The notes beneath the pieces were generated by a model. That model saw only the letters and a list, made by a program, of their open reading frames with translations, was not told the origin of the DNA and made no database searches. Source: Akkermansiaceae bacterium UBA2381 (GTDB lineage: Bacteria > Verrucomicrobiota > Verrucomicrobiia > Verrucomicrobiales > DEV007). From it: a stretch of 64,000 nt of DNA. The stretch is taken from assembly GCA_002344215.1 (NCBI GenBank), contig DDSV01000049.1, forward strand, positions 184,519-248,518. The letters are read 5' to 3'. Positions 17,601-25,341 of the stretch are shown piece after piece (position 1 is the first letter of the stretch; each line of letters begins with the position of its first letter). The position numbers and the translations under genes were made by a program.

Positions 17601-18305
17601 TCAACCCTCCAACTTCCCGCGATTGAGCGTGCGGGTCGAACCCACCGCTTCCGCCACCGCACGATCATGGGTAACGACAATAAGGGCGAGCCCCTCGGAG
17701 GCGTTCAACTCCACCAGCAAATCGATGAGTCGTTTTGCATTGTCCTCATCTAGAGCGCCGGTCGGTTCATCGGCGAGGAGGAGTTTCGGAGAATTGATGA
17801 GCGCGCGGACCACCGCGACCCGCTGCCTTTCCCCTCCTGAAAGCTGACCCGGCTGGCTATTGAGCTTGTCGGCAAGTCCGACCCTTTCCAGGAGCCTCTT
17901 TGCCCGCTCCGTCGCCGCCGCAGGGTCGGGACGGGTGGCGAGGGCCAGCGTCGGAACGAGCACGTTCTCCAGCGCGGTGCACTGGGGGAGGAGATGATGC
18001 ATCTGAAAGATGAAGCCGATCTTCTCCGAGCGTATCCTCGCGATCTCATTTTCGGAGAGTCCGCTTGTGTCGATACCATCGACAATGACCTTACCCTCCG
18101 AGGGAGCGTCAAGGGTGCCCAGGATATTCAGGAGCGTACTTTTCCCGCAGCCGGAAGGACCGACGATGGCGAAACGTTCTCCGCCTCTCACGACGAGATC
18201 CAGCCCGTCAAGAATCCGGCGCTCAGGCACCTCCTGACTCGCGTTGGATTCATACCACTTGGAGACTCCCGACAGTTCGACAGATGGATTTGTCATTTCA
18301 GCCAT
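17601..18305 (-). CDS. LolD/MacB/YbbA-type ABC ATPase
   Basis: 234 residues from ATG 18305, with a GAGG stretch a few bases upstream. All ATPase motifs are present: Walker A 'GPSGCGKST', Q-loop 'FIFQMHHLLP', signature 'LSGGERQ', Walker B 'LLLADEPTGALD' and H-loop 'VVTHD'. The MacB/LolD subfamily pairs with FtsX-type permeases, here the 1105-residue protein encoded 10 bp downstream. An upstream GTG/ATG could add up to 42 residues that do not resemble the family. The SGNH hydrolase gene upstream is co-directional with a ~120-bp gap. Confidence 0.93.
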   Translation of the reverse strand: MAEMTNPSVELSGVSKWYESNASQEVPERRILDGLDLVVRGGERFAIVGPSGCGKSTLLNILGTLDAPSEGKVIVDGIDTSGLSENEIARIRSEKIGFIFQMHHLLPQCTALENVLVPTLALATRPDPAAATERAKRLLERVGLADKLNSQPGQLSGGERQRVAVVRALINSPKLLLADEPTGALDEDNAKRLIDLLVELNASEGLALIVVTHDRAVAEAVGSTRTLNRGKLEG

Positions 18306-18427
18306 TTTCTCAACCTCGGCTTTTGCCGGTCCAGTCTCAAGCAGTTTCGGTCCGGTCGGGGTTACTCTGAAGATCCAACCCTGTCGACTCATCGAGCACA
18401 CAGGGTCGGACGGAATCCTGCCTTTCC

Positions 18428-19180
18428 TCACTCCGCCATCAACTCCTTCACGCGGGGCTCGATCGCCTTGGACCAGATCTCGTAGCCCTTCTCGTTCGGG
18501 TGAAGAAGATCGGGCATGATCTCTTTTGAAAGAGTCCCGTCAGATTCCAGGAGCGATTCATTGATGTCCATGAAAAAGACGGTCTTCCCGTCATCGAGCT
18601 TGGCGATAAGTTTGTTCGTCTGCTCATTTTGCTGACGCATTGGGTCGTCCGGCGTTGCCCCGCGCGGGAAGATCGCAAGAAGGAGGATCTTCATCTGCGG
18701 CTGCTTTTCCTTCAGGACTTTCACGATCTCCGCGACGCCGGCAGCGGTCTCCGCGGCGGTGCTGGCGTAGACGGCTCCTCCATGTTCCGCCATCGGTCGG
18801 CCCTGGTGGCCGGTATTGTTCGTGCCTATCATCAGCACGGTCAGCTTCGGCTTGAGCCCGTCGTAGTTGCCGTTGGCAAGGCGCCAGAGGATGTGCTCGG
18901 TCCGGTCGCCCCCGATTCCAAAGTTCGCCGCCCCGAGTGGTGCCCAGTATTGCTCCCAGGCCGCCTTGCCCTTGCCTCCCCAGCCCTCGGTAATCGAATC
19001 ACCAAGGAAAACAAGCGGGGCCTCCCCCTTCTTCGAGATCTCGTTGAAGGACGTATGCTTCGCCTCCTTGCCCGGATGGGGTGCCGGGGTGAGAGCAAGC
19101 GACTTCGGGGACTCTGCGAGGGCGAGTGTACTGAACACGGAAAGCACGGCAGCGGATAGGAACAAACGGGTGGGTTTCAT
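18428..19180 (-). CDS. Secreted SGNH/GDSL hydrolase (PAF-acetylhydrolase-like)
   Basis: The 250-residue product carries a signal peptide (core residues ~6-20, cleavage near 'LALAES'). Block I 'VFLGDSITEGWGG' gives the catalytic Ser, block II 'FGIGGDRTEHILWRL' the oxyanion Gly, block III 'LMIGTNNTG' the Asn, and 'DLLHPNEKGYEIW' the Asp-x-x-His pair. The 'GIGGDRTEHILWRL' stretch is characteristic of the PAF-acetylhydrolase Ib-type SGNH branch. Such enzymes remove acyl or acetyl groups from lipids or glycans. The next genes downstream on the same strand are the YbbA/YbbP-like ABC system, recalling the TesA-YbbA-YbbP neighbourhood of E. coli. Confidence 0.92.
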   Translation of the reverse strand: MKPTRLFLSAAVLSVFSTLALAESPKSLALTPAPHPGKEAKHTSFNEISKKGEAPLVFLGDSITEGWGGKGKAAWEQYWAPLGAANFGIGGDRTEHILWRLANGNYDGLKPKLTVLMIGTNNTGHQGRPMAEHGGAVYASTAAETAAGVAEIVKVLKEKQPQMKILLLAIFPRGATPDDPMRQQNEQTNKLIAKLDDGKTVFFMDINESLLESDGTLSKEIMPDLLHPNEKGYEIWSKAIEPRVKELMAE

Positions 19181-19255
19181 ATCGGAGAATGTTGACGGTA
19201 AGCACGGGCCCGGGCAAGAGCGGAAATGCGTTTGATGCCGGAGCTTCCGTGATTC

Positions 19256-19828
19256 TTAGCCCGGGAGCTCCCGCACCCATTCCGGCACTGGTTCCTCGAC
19301 CTTGCGTAGCAACGATCCCGACCGGTATTCCGCGATCAATCGAAAGGGATTCTTAAATGAGCTGTTGTCATAAATCATGACGCGTGGAAGGCAGGCGACG
19401 GCGCGTTCCAAATTGGCGAGAGACCGCTTGTAGCGTGGTTCCAGCTTTTCCGCAGGCACATCGTGCCCCCCCGCGCTCACCCGGGCATTAACGCGGCGCG
19501 CGGACAATTCGGGTCCAGTGATTCCGATGAAGATCAGGATCACGTCATATCCTTCATTCACGGCACCTTCGAGAATCCTGACCTTTTCGCCAACGGGATC
19601 CGAGAAGACCGTTTCCATCACAAAGCTTTCTTTTCTCCGGATCATTTGATCGCGGATGGAGGCGATGGTCTCCGCCGCCAAATAGGCATCCATACCAGTC
19701 TCGCGGGAGACTATGTCGGCGTTGAGAAAGGGCAGGCCAAGCACCCTTAGCTGGGATTCGAAAAAAGTGGATTTGCCCGCGCCGTTGGGCCCCGCAAGAG
19801 CAATGAGAAGCGGTGCCGGCATGGCCAT
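19256..19828 (-). CDS. Zeta-toxin-like P-loop kinase (putative toxin)
   Basis: The 190-residue protein has Walker A 'GPNGAGKS' at 13-20, 'FLNADIVSRE' (the Asp is the usual catalytic base position in zeta toxins) and 'SFVMETVFSDP' (substrate-binding Glu/Thr region). The overall layout is that of the zeta toxin/AAA_33 family, whose characterised members phosphorylate UDP-N-acetylglucosamine and block cell-wall synthesis. Its start codon overlaps the stop of the upstream antitoxin-like gene by one base (TAATG). Small size and pairing argue for a type II toxin-antitoxin module, though chromosomal relatives may be benign kinases. Confidence 0.8.
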   Translation of the reverse strand: MAMPAPLLIALAGPNGAGKSTFFESQLRVLGLPFLNADIVSRETGMDAYLAAETIASIRDQMIRRKESFVMETVFSDPVGEKVRILEGAVNEGYDVILIFIGITGPELSARRVNARVSAGGHDVPAEKLEPRYKRSLANLERAVACLPRVMIYDNSSFKNPFRLIAEYRSGSLLRKVEEPVPEWVRELPG

Positions 19829-20103
19829 TAGTCGGCCGATTCGATGGAGCCAGCGGTCCGGCGAATCGTTGCCTGGACCCTCCGGATGCTCTCGTCAGAG
19901 CCCACTTGATCGAGGACGGCATCAAGATCGGAGCGGTTCGCTTGTTTTATCGCCCCCTCCGCTTTGTAGGACAGGGCCGGCTCGAGGACGCGACCGATCT
20001 GCGCCCAATGTTCGATCTGCTGCGGCGGTGAGCGATGAGAAATCAAGGCCGCCGCCTCGGCGCTAGCCGCGAGTTCGTCACTGATGCGTATGGATTTGCT
20101 CAT
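19828..20103 (-). CDS. ParD-like antitoxin
   Basis: 91 residues from ATG 20103. The N-terminus 'MSKSIRISDELAASAEAAA' resembles a ribbon-helix-helix type start, and 'HRSPPQQIEHWAQIGRVLE' is diagnostic of the ParD_like antitoxin family (PF11903). It precedes and overlaps the zeta-like kinase gene, as expected for an antitoxin-first TA operon. A perfect 17-bp palindrome lies 12-28 bp upstream of the start codon and is the natural candidate for autoregulation. Upstream in-frame extension to 20217 would run into the ktrA 3' end and is rejected. Confidence 0.82.
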   Translation of the reverse strand: MSKSIRISDELAASAEAAALISHRSPPQQIEHWAQIGRVLEPALSYKAEGAIKQANRSDLDAVLDQVGSDESIRRVQATIRRTAGSIESAD

Positions 20104-20114
20104 TGCACGTAGAT

Positions 20115-20131
20115 TGTGGTAAATTACCACA
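20115..20131. promoter_or_regulatory. 17-bp palindrome, candidate TA operator
   Basis: TGTGGTAA-A-TTACCACA is a perfect inverted repeat with 8-bp arms and a 1-bp centre, just upstream of the antitoxin start. On the minus strand it is directly followed by a CACAAT hexamer that could be a -10 element, so protein binding here would block transcription. RHH-type antitoxins often bind such palindromes. The binding itself is inference. Confidence 0.6.
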
Positions 20132-20188
20132 CAAGGAAAGAGAAATCGAGGAGGAGTCCACTTCTCCACTCTTTCCCTTGTCCCCACC

Positions 20189-20875
20189 TCAATCCGCCGA
20201 TTCACAAAAGCGGTCAATATCCTTCAGAGCACCGAAGACGATAAGACGATCGCCCTTTTGCAGAGCAAATTCGGAATCAAGAGTGCCGGCGACCTGGTAG
20301 GTGGGAGGGGCATCGGCGGCCGAGTCCTTCACCACGGGGCGTCGCACGGTGACAACGTTGACTCCGTATTTCTTTCGCAAATTCGCTTCAGGAAGGGACA
20401 TCCCGGAATAACGATCGGGCATTTCGACTTCGACAATGCCATGCCCGGAATCGATCCCGAAATAGCGACGCACCGCCTCGTTTGTGATTTGGCGGGTGAA
20501 GTAGGCGGCGGCGAGACTCTCGGCACGGATCTTCCCGGTCACTTTCATGAGACCGAGAAGGTGATCGTGCACCTCATTGATGACACGGGTGTAGACCCGC
20601 CGGACGCCGAGTTTCTGACAATGGGCGGTGATCATGAGACTGGCCTCGAATCCCTCGCCAATGGCAACGACGGCGGTGTCCATGTCGGCCACGCCGAGTT
20701 GAGCGAGCGCCTCGGCATCGGTTGCATCAGCCATCGCGGCGATCGCGACGCTGTCGCGCACCTCACGGATGTGGATCTCGTCCGTGTCGATTGCGAGCAC
20801 TTCGTGTCCGGATTCCGAGAGCTCTCTGGCGAGGGCGGATCCAAAGTATCCAAGTCCGATAATGGCGAATTTCAT
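20189..20875 (-). CDS. ktrA: KtrA/TrkA-type RCK regulator of potassium uptake
   Basis: The 228-residue cytosolic RCK protein has an N-terminal Rossmann domain with 'GLGYFG' at 7-12, and 'AIDTD' supplies the ribose-binding acidic residue at the end of beta-2. An RCK_C domain spans residues ~140-225 ('MSLPEANLRKKYGVNVVTVRR', 'LQKGDRLIVFG'). KtrA rings bind ATP/ADP and c-di-AMP and gate the KtrB channel. The gene follows ktrB with 26 bp between them, so it is the second gene of a ktrBA operon. Length is typical (~220 residues). Confidence 0.94.
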   Translation of the reverse strand: MKFAIIGLGYFGSALARELSESGHEVLAIDTDEIHIREVRDSVAIAAMADATDAEALAQLGVADMDTAVVAIGEGFEASLMITAHCQKLGVRRVYTRVINEVHDHLLGLMKVTGKIRAESLAAAYFTRQITNEAVRRYFGIDSGHGIVEVEMPDRYSGMSLPEANLRKKYGVNVVTVRRPVVKDSAADAPPTYQVAGTLDSEFALQKGDRLIVFGALKDIDRFCESAD

Positions 20876-20901
20876 GAGTGTCAGCAGTGGGTTGGAGAAA
20901 A

Positions 20902-22689
20902 TCAGTTTAGAGGCAGGCGGGCGTCAGGAAGCTCGTAACGCCGCGGGTTCGGGGCCCCGACCATCGTGAGGACGAGGGTGAGCAGCCCGACCCGTCCGGC
21001 AAACATGGTCACGATGATGACCCACTTGGAAAAGGGGTCGAGGGCAGCGGTAATGCCACGGGAGAGACCGACCGTGCCAAAGGCGCTGAAACACTCGAAG
21101 GTGACGTCGACCGGATCGAGATCGGGATCGGCCCAGCTTACGAGAAGAATCGCGACCACGACCCAGATCACGGAGAGGACAACCGTGGCGGTGGATCGCT
21201 CGACGACATCTCGAGCGATGCGGCGATTGCCGATATGGAGAGAGTTGTGCCCCCGGACGAGCCGACCGAGTTCACCGAGAGCGATCGCGAAGGTGGTCGT
21301 CTTGATACCGCCCGCCGTGCCGCCCGGGCTTCCGCCAATGAACATCAGGGTGCACATGAGGACGACCGAGGCAAAGGTGTAACTCCCGAAGTCAGTGATA
21401 TTGAAACCGGCGGTGCGGGCGGTGACGGAATTAAATACCGCCTCCCAGGCCCTCTCGCCGCTGAGACTCCAGCGCTCCGTGAAGAAAAAGAGGGCAGCAC
21501 CGACGAAGAGAAGGAGGCCGGTCGTCTTGAGCGCAAGTCGGGTCTGGAGCCGCACCGGATGCGTCAGTTGCCAGCGGGCAAGTCGTCTTGAGCGGGGGAG
21601 TATTTTTCGAAGCGGTTTGGAGAGGAGATAAAGCGTCAGACGCGGCAGATCATTGACCACGACAAAACCAAGTCCGCCCAGAATGATCAGGAGCATAACC
21701 GCCACCTGCGAGGGCCGGTTCGAGGCCGCGGCGGGATCGGCGAGACCGGCGGCGAAAGTCGAGAACCCGGCATTGCAGAAAGCGGAGATGGAGTGAAAGA
21801 CAGCGTCCCACGGCAGGGTACCGGCGCGGGGGGGCTGCGCGGCCCACGAAAAGTAAATAGCAATGGCACCGGCGAGTTCGATGAGCAGGGTGATGCCGAC
21901 AACCTTTCCGACAAACTGCCCCATACTCCCGAGGTTTTCGTCACTGAAGAGCTCGCCGAGTCGCGCCCGGTCGCGCAGGGTGATGCCGTGACCGACCATC
22001 AACACCATGAAGTAGGTCAGCGTCATCATACCAAGGCCTCCGATCTGGATGAGAACGAGGATGGCGAGCTGGCCCTGGGGCGTAAAGGCGGTCTCGGTAT
22101 CCACGACAATAAGTCCGGTCACACAGACGGCGCTGGTGCTCGTGAAAAGCGCATCAAGCCAGGAGATTCCGGCGGTCGTGGCGTTTGGCGTCTTCAGCAT
22201 GAGCGTGCCTGAAAGAATCACAACGACAAAGCTCACGACAAAGAGGGTTCCCGGTTTGGCCTGTTGCAGGAATCTCGCCCGGGTCAGCCTGAGGAGCCGC
22301 AATCCCACCGGGATGATAAGACTCAACTGCACCACAACCAGGGCAATGAGGGCACCGGTACGCGGATGGAGGTGGTCCCCCAGCCAGTCGCGCAGGGGGC
22401 GCTCCAGTCCGAATCGCCCGGCCGCGAGGATAAGGAGAGCGGTGAAAATGAGATTGCGCTTTAACCTCGACTGCCCCGGATCACGGAGGACCAATCCACC
22501 CTCTGCGATGAGGGCAAGCACGACGAGCCCCAAGGTTAAATATTCCGAGAGAAGCGCCTGCGTTTCATTGAGAGGCCACCCCAGCTCACGGACGAGGAGA
22601 CCGATCGCAACGGCACCAATTAGCCCCTGAAGCCAAAGGAGACGACTCACGTCCCCCGGCTTCACCACGGATCTGTCCTTCGTAGTCAT
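20902..22689 (-). CDS. ktrB: KtrB/TrkH family potassium transporter subunit with extended N-terminus
   Basis: 595 residues with the four M-P-M pore repeats. The selectivity-filter glycines sit in 'TSAVCVTGLIVVD', 'AFCNAGFSTF', 'ARTAGFNITD' and 'AFGTVGLSRG'. The filter of repeat 4 is followed by helices ending near residue 580. Ordinary KtrB is ~450 residues. The extra ~130 N-terminal residues contain three to four additional membrane helices ('LIGAVAIGLLVREL', 'YLTLGLVVLALIAEGGLVL', 'LIFTALLILAAGRFGL'), a known variant in several phyla. Works with KtrA encoded 26 bp downstream to take up K+ driven by Na+ or H+. Confidence 0.93.
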   Translation of the reverse strand: MTTKDRSVVKPGDVSRLLWLQGLIGAVAIGLLVRELGWPLNETQALLSEYLTLGLVVLALIAEGGLVLRDPGQSRLKRNLIFTALLILAAGRFGLERPLRDWLGDHLHPRTGALIALVVVQLSLIIPVGLRLLRLTRARFLQQAKPGTLFVVSFVVVILSGTLMLKTPNATTAGISWLDALFTSTSAVCVTGLIVVDTETAFTPQGQLAILVLIQIGGLGMMTLTYFMVLMVGHGITLRDRARLGELFSDENLGSMGQFVGKVVGITLLIELAGAIAIYFSWAAQPPRAGTLPWDAVFHSISAFCNAGFSTFAAGLADPAAASNRPSQVAVMLLIILGGLGFVVVNDLPRLTLYLLSKPLRKILPRSRRLARWQLTHPVRLQTRLALKTTGLLLFVGAALFFFTERWSLSGERAWEAVFNSVTARTAGFNITDFGSYTFASVVLMCTLMFIGGSPGGTAGGIKTTTFAIALGELGRLVRGHNSLHIGNRRIARDVVERSTATVVLSVIWVVVAILLVSWADPDLDPVDVTFECFSAFGTVGLSRGITAALDPFSKWVIIVTMFAGRVGLLTLVLTMVGAPNPRRYELPDARLPLN

Positions 22690-22897
22690 CCCACCGGCGA
22701 ACGTGATCGATTCCTAAGCGTTTTGAGTATGATTCGCAAGGGGTAATCGCGGATCCGGAAGGTGGCGTGAGGAAGGTCCGTCGCGAACAAGGAGCCAGCC
22801 CCCTCCGGAAATCCCCATGGTCAAACAGCCGGGGAGAGTTTAAACCCGACACGGTTCACCGGGACGGATGAACTGAAAAAGCCTCCCCCTCGATCCG

Positions 22898-24166
22898 TCA
22901 CTGCTTCACCCACCGCTTCGACTTGAACTCAAATCGCGGCAGAGCGCCCGTCTCCACCACTTTCACGGGGATTCTCAGGGTAAAAGCATCCGCCAGCTCC
23001 CTCTGGACGCGCCCGGCGAGATCGGGGCCGGCTTTGGCATCCGCCTCGATCATTACCTCGAGCTCAGCCATGGACTGGTGGGTTGTCTGCAGGACCTGAA
23101 ACTCGACCACCTCGGGAAAGCCACGGATGATCTTTTCAACGGCGGTTGGATAGACATTCACCCCCCGGATCACGACCATCTCGTCGACGCGACCGAGGAT
23201 GCCACCCTCGAGGCAAAGCAGGGGTTCACCGCTGCCGGGCGGAGTAAAATACGCTTTCTCGACGAGGTCGCCGGTGCGGTAGCGCAGGAGCGGACAGGCG
23301 GTCCGCGTCAGAGTGGTGAGAACAAGTTCACCTTTCTGCCCCGGGGCGACTTCGTTCTGGGTTTCGCGGTCGATGATCTCGGCAAAGTAGGACTCCTCAA
23401 TGACACAGAGGGCGAGAGCTTTGTCAGGGTGCTCGTAGGTGACCGGTCCGGTTTCGGTCATGCCGTGATGATCGAAGACCTGCGCTCCTTTCCAAAGATC
23501 GGAGAGGCGGCGACGAACCTCGGGAAGACTGCCGCCGGGCTCGCCCGCAACGATGATTTTTTTCAGCCGGTAGTTGGAGGTCTCATCATTCGAATGCGTG
23601 GCGAAAAGCTCGCCGAGTCGCATCGCATAAGTTGGAGTGCAGCAGAGCACCTCGACTTCATGCGCGACCATTGCCTGGAGCCGGGCCTTGCTGCTCAGCC
23701 CGCCACCGGGGATGGAAAGGTTGCCGCGCCGAGTCGCCGACTCGAAGGCGGTCCAAAAACCGAGGAAAGGGCCAAAGGAAAAGGCGAAAAAAATCTTATC
23801 CCCGGGTCCGACGCCGGCGGCTTCGTAGACCCGGTCCCAGCAGTCGAGCATCGCCGACCAGCTCCCGGCAGTATCGAGCGAGGGGAGCGGTCCCCGCGTG
23901 GTGCCGCTACTCTGACAAAAGCGCGAATAACGTCCGATCGGGTAAGTTAGATTTGAGCCGTAAGGCGGGAACTCCTCGCGGTCCCAGACGAGGTCCATTT
24001 TCGTGGTGAAGGGCATCTTCGCCACGAATTCCGCGAGCGAAGGAGTCTCGCCCAGGTCCGCCTTAATGATGCGGTCCCGGTAAAAGGCATTGCCGGCACG
24101 CAACTCCCGGAGGAGACCACGAAGGCGCTCCGTTTGCAGCGTTTCGATGGAGGTTCGATCAGGCAT
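22898..24166 (-). CDS. Phenylacetate-CoA ligase-like (PaaK family) adenylate-forming enzyme
   Basis: The 422-residue adenylating enzyme of the PaaK branch has the P-loop 'QSSGTTRGPLPSLDT', 'HHGMTETGPV' (A5), 'YRTGDLVEKAY' (A7), 'GRVDEMVVIRGVNVYP' (A8) and a C-terminal domain ending 'FEFKSKRWVKQ', typical of PaaK-like ligases. It activates a carboxylic acid with ATP and CoA. The true substrate is unknown, since no phenylacetate catabolic genes are nearby. A DMT-like membrane protein and an acyl-CoA thioesterase flank it on the same strand. The ~200 bp upstream of ktrB's start, 22690-22897, contain no gene. Confidence 0.9.
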   Translation of the reverse strand: MPDRTSIETLQTERLRGLLRELRAGNAFYRDRIIKADLGETPSLAEFVAKMPFTTKMDLVWDREEFPPYGSNLTYPIGRYSRFCQSSGTTRGPLPSLDTAGSWSAMLDCWDRVYEAAGVGPGDKIFFAFSFGPFLGFWTAFESATRRGNLSIPGGGLSSKARLQAMVAHEVEVLCCTPTYAMRLGELFATHSNDETSNYRLKKIIVAGEPGGSLPEVRRRLSDLWKGAQVFDHHGMTETGPVTYEHPDKALALCVIEESYFAEIIDRETQNEVAPGQKGELVLTTLTRTACPLLRYRTGDLVEKAYFTPPGSGEPLLCLEGGILGRVDEMVVIRGVNVYPTAVEKIIRGFPEVVEFQVLQTTHQSMAELEVMIEADAKAGPDLAGRVQRELADAFTLRIPVKVVETGALPRFEFKSKRWVKQ

Positions 24167-24196
24167 GGCAGGCGGGCGGCGCCGGACCGGACCCGA

Positions 24197-24769
24197 TCAC
24201 TCGGTCGAGGGACCGCCCTTCGGCGAAAATTGGGATTCGGCCGGGGCAACGGCGGCGACCTTGGCAGGAGAGGCGTGCACGGGCTTGAACTTGGTCACCA
24301 GATACCCACCGGCCGCAGCCATGAAGAGCCCGAGGATAAAGGGCCAGCGGATCTTGCCCCAGTCGTGCGCCATTGAAATGGAAACGACCGCGTTCACGAT
24401 GGGAGCACCGGCAAAAATGATGGACATGACAACGCCGGGAGCATTCTGCACCTTCGCCGAGATAGCCGCACCAAGAGCGAGAAGGACGAAGAAAGCACCG
24501 ATCGCGCCAAGGATGCCGGCGAAGAGCGACAGCCAGAGTCCCTTGGCCGGAAAATTCCAGTCAGAACCGCGCATCACGAGGAGAATAAGCGGCGCAAGCA
24601 CTGCGGTCAGGAAGTAGGCGACTCCCACAAAGAGGAAGGCTTTGTAGCGCCCGTTCACCGGGTCAACCATGCCCATCTGTCCCATGTGGAGGAAGATGCC
24701 GTAAAGTCCCCAGGTGAGAACGGTGCCGAGGGCGAAAATAAGCCAGGAATAACTGCTCATGGGATCCAT
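24197..24769 (-). CDS. DMT/EamA-like small membrane protein
   Basis: 190 residues with about five membrane segments ('LIFALGTVLTWGLYGIFLHMG', 'GVAYFLTAVLAPLILLVM', 'LSLFAGILGAIGAFFVLLAL', 'VVMSIIFAGAPIVNAVVSI', 'FILGLFMAAAGGYLVTKF') and a soluble Ala/Pro-rich tail of ~30 residues. The pattern 'TWGLYG' near the N-terminus plus 'GAxxFVLLALG' and a conserved 'APxVNAxxS' suggests a half-length relative of the drug/metabolite transporter (EamA) superfamily. It is therefore probably active as a dimer. An alternative start at 24760 (MSSYS) is possible. The transported compound is unknown. Confidence 0.75.
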   Translation of the reverse strand: MDPMSSYSWLIFALGTVLTWGLYGIFLHMGQMGMVDPVNGRYKAFLFVGVAYFLTAVLAPLILLVMRGSDWNFPAKGLWLSLFAGILGAIGAFFVLLALGAAISAKVQNAPGVVMSIIFAGAPIVNAVVSISMAHDWGKIRWPFILGLFMAAAGGYLVTKFKPVHASPAKVAAVAPAESQFSPKGGPSTE

Positions 24770-24793
24770 CAGAGAGACGTTTAGATAAAAGGA

Positions 24794-25264
24794 TTAGGCG
24801 GGAATCGAACCTTCCGGCGCGACTCCGAGTTTTTCGCGCCATTCGTCGGGTATCGCAACCGCTTTCATGCGGCGCGTTTCGGCATCGAAGGAGACGCATA
24901 CCACGGTGAACCGGCCGGAAGCGGCAAGGGCACGATGTTCGGACGAGTCAGGGTCCTTCCAGAACTGGAAAAAATACTTCACGCTCTTGGAGCGGAGTTC
25001 CTCGACGAGGAGCTCGATCTCGACCTCTTCCTCAAAATGGAGGGGAAGTCGAAAATCAGCCGACGCCTGAACCCGGGGCCAACCGACATGGGGGCCGTCG
25101 CCCTCCGCACCGTGTTTGAAGGGATGCACCGAAAAGCCGAGCGAACGGTAAAAGGCATGCTCGGCGACCTCCATGAAACGGAAAAAGTTCGAGAAATGCA
25201 TGATCCCCGCGACGTCCGTGTCTGCGAACTCGACGCGGCGGCGGAAGAGGAAGCGGTAAGTCAT
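24794..25264 (-). CDS. YbgC/FadM-type acyl-CoA thioesterase (hotdog fold)
   Basis: The 156-residue single hotdog domain opens 'FRRRVEFADTDVAGIMHFSNFFRFME', here split as 'VEFADTDVAGIMHFSNF' plus the following helix. The Asp in 'DTDVAG' aligns with the catalytic Asp of 4-hydroxybenzoyl-CoA thioesterase-like enzymes, and 'HFSNFFRFMEVAEHAF' is the standard helix-1 motif. The enzyme hydrolyses acyl-CoA thioesters in the cytosol. Co-directional with the DMT-like gene (24 bp) and downstream of prfA. Confidence 0.9.
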   Translation of the reverse strand: MTYRFLFRRRVEFADTDVAGIMHFSNFFRFMEVAEHAFYRSLGFSVHPFKHGAEGDGPHVGWPRVQASADFRLPLHFEEEVEIELLVEELRSKSVKYFFQFWKDPDSSEHRALAASGRFTVVCVSFDAETRRMKAVAIPDEWREKLGVAPEGSIPA

Positions 25265-25313
25265 CCGTTAACTTGCCGGACGCGGAACCGAAATGCAATG
25301 GCGGAGACCGGAA

Positions 25314-25334
25314 CGTTCTTCGTTCTTCGTTCTT
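25314..25334. repeat. Heptanucleotide tandem repeat (3 copies of CGTTCTT)
   Basis: Three perfect adjacent copies of CGTTCTT followed by a diverged CGCTACC, in the 77-bp gap between the prfA stop and the thioesterase gene. Noncoding short tandem repeat with no evident role. Confidence 0.85.
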
Positions 25335-25341
25335 CGCTACC

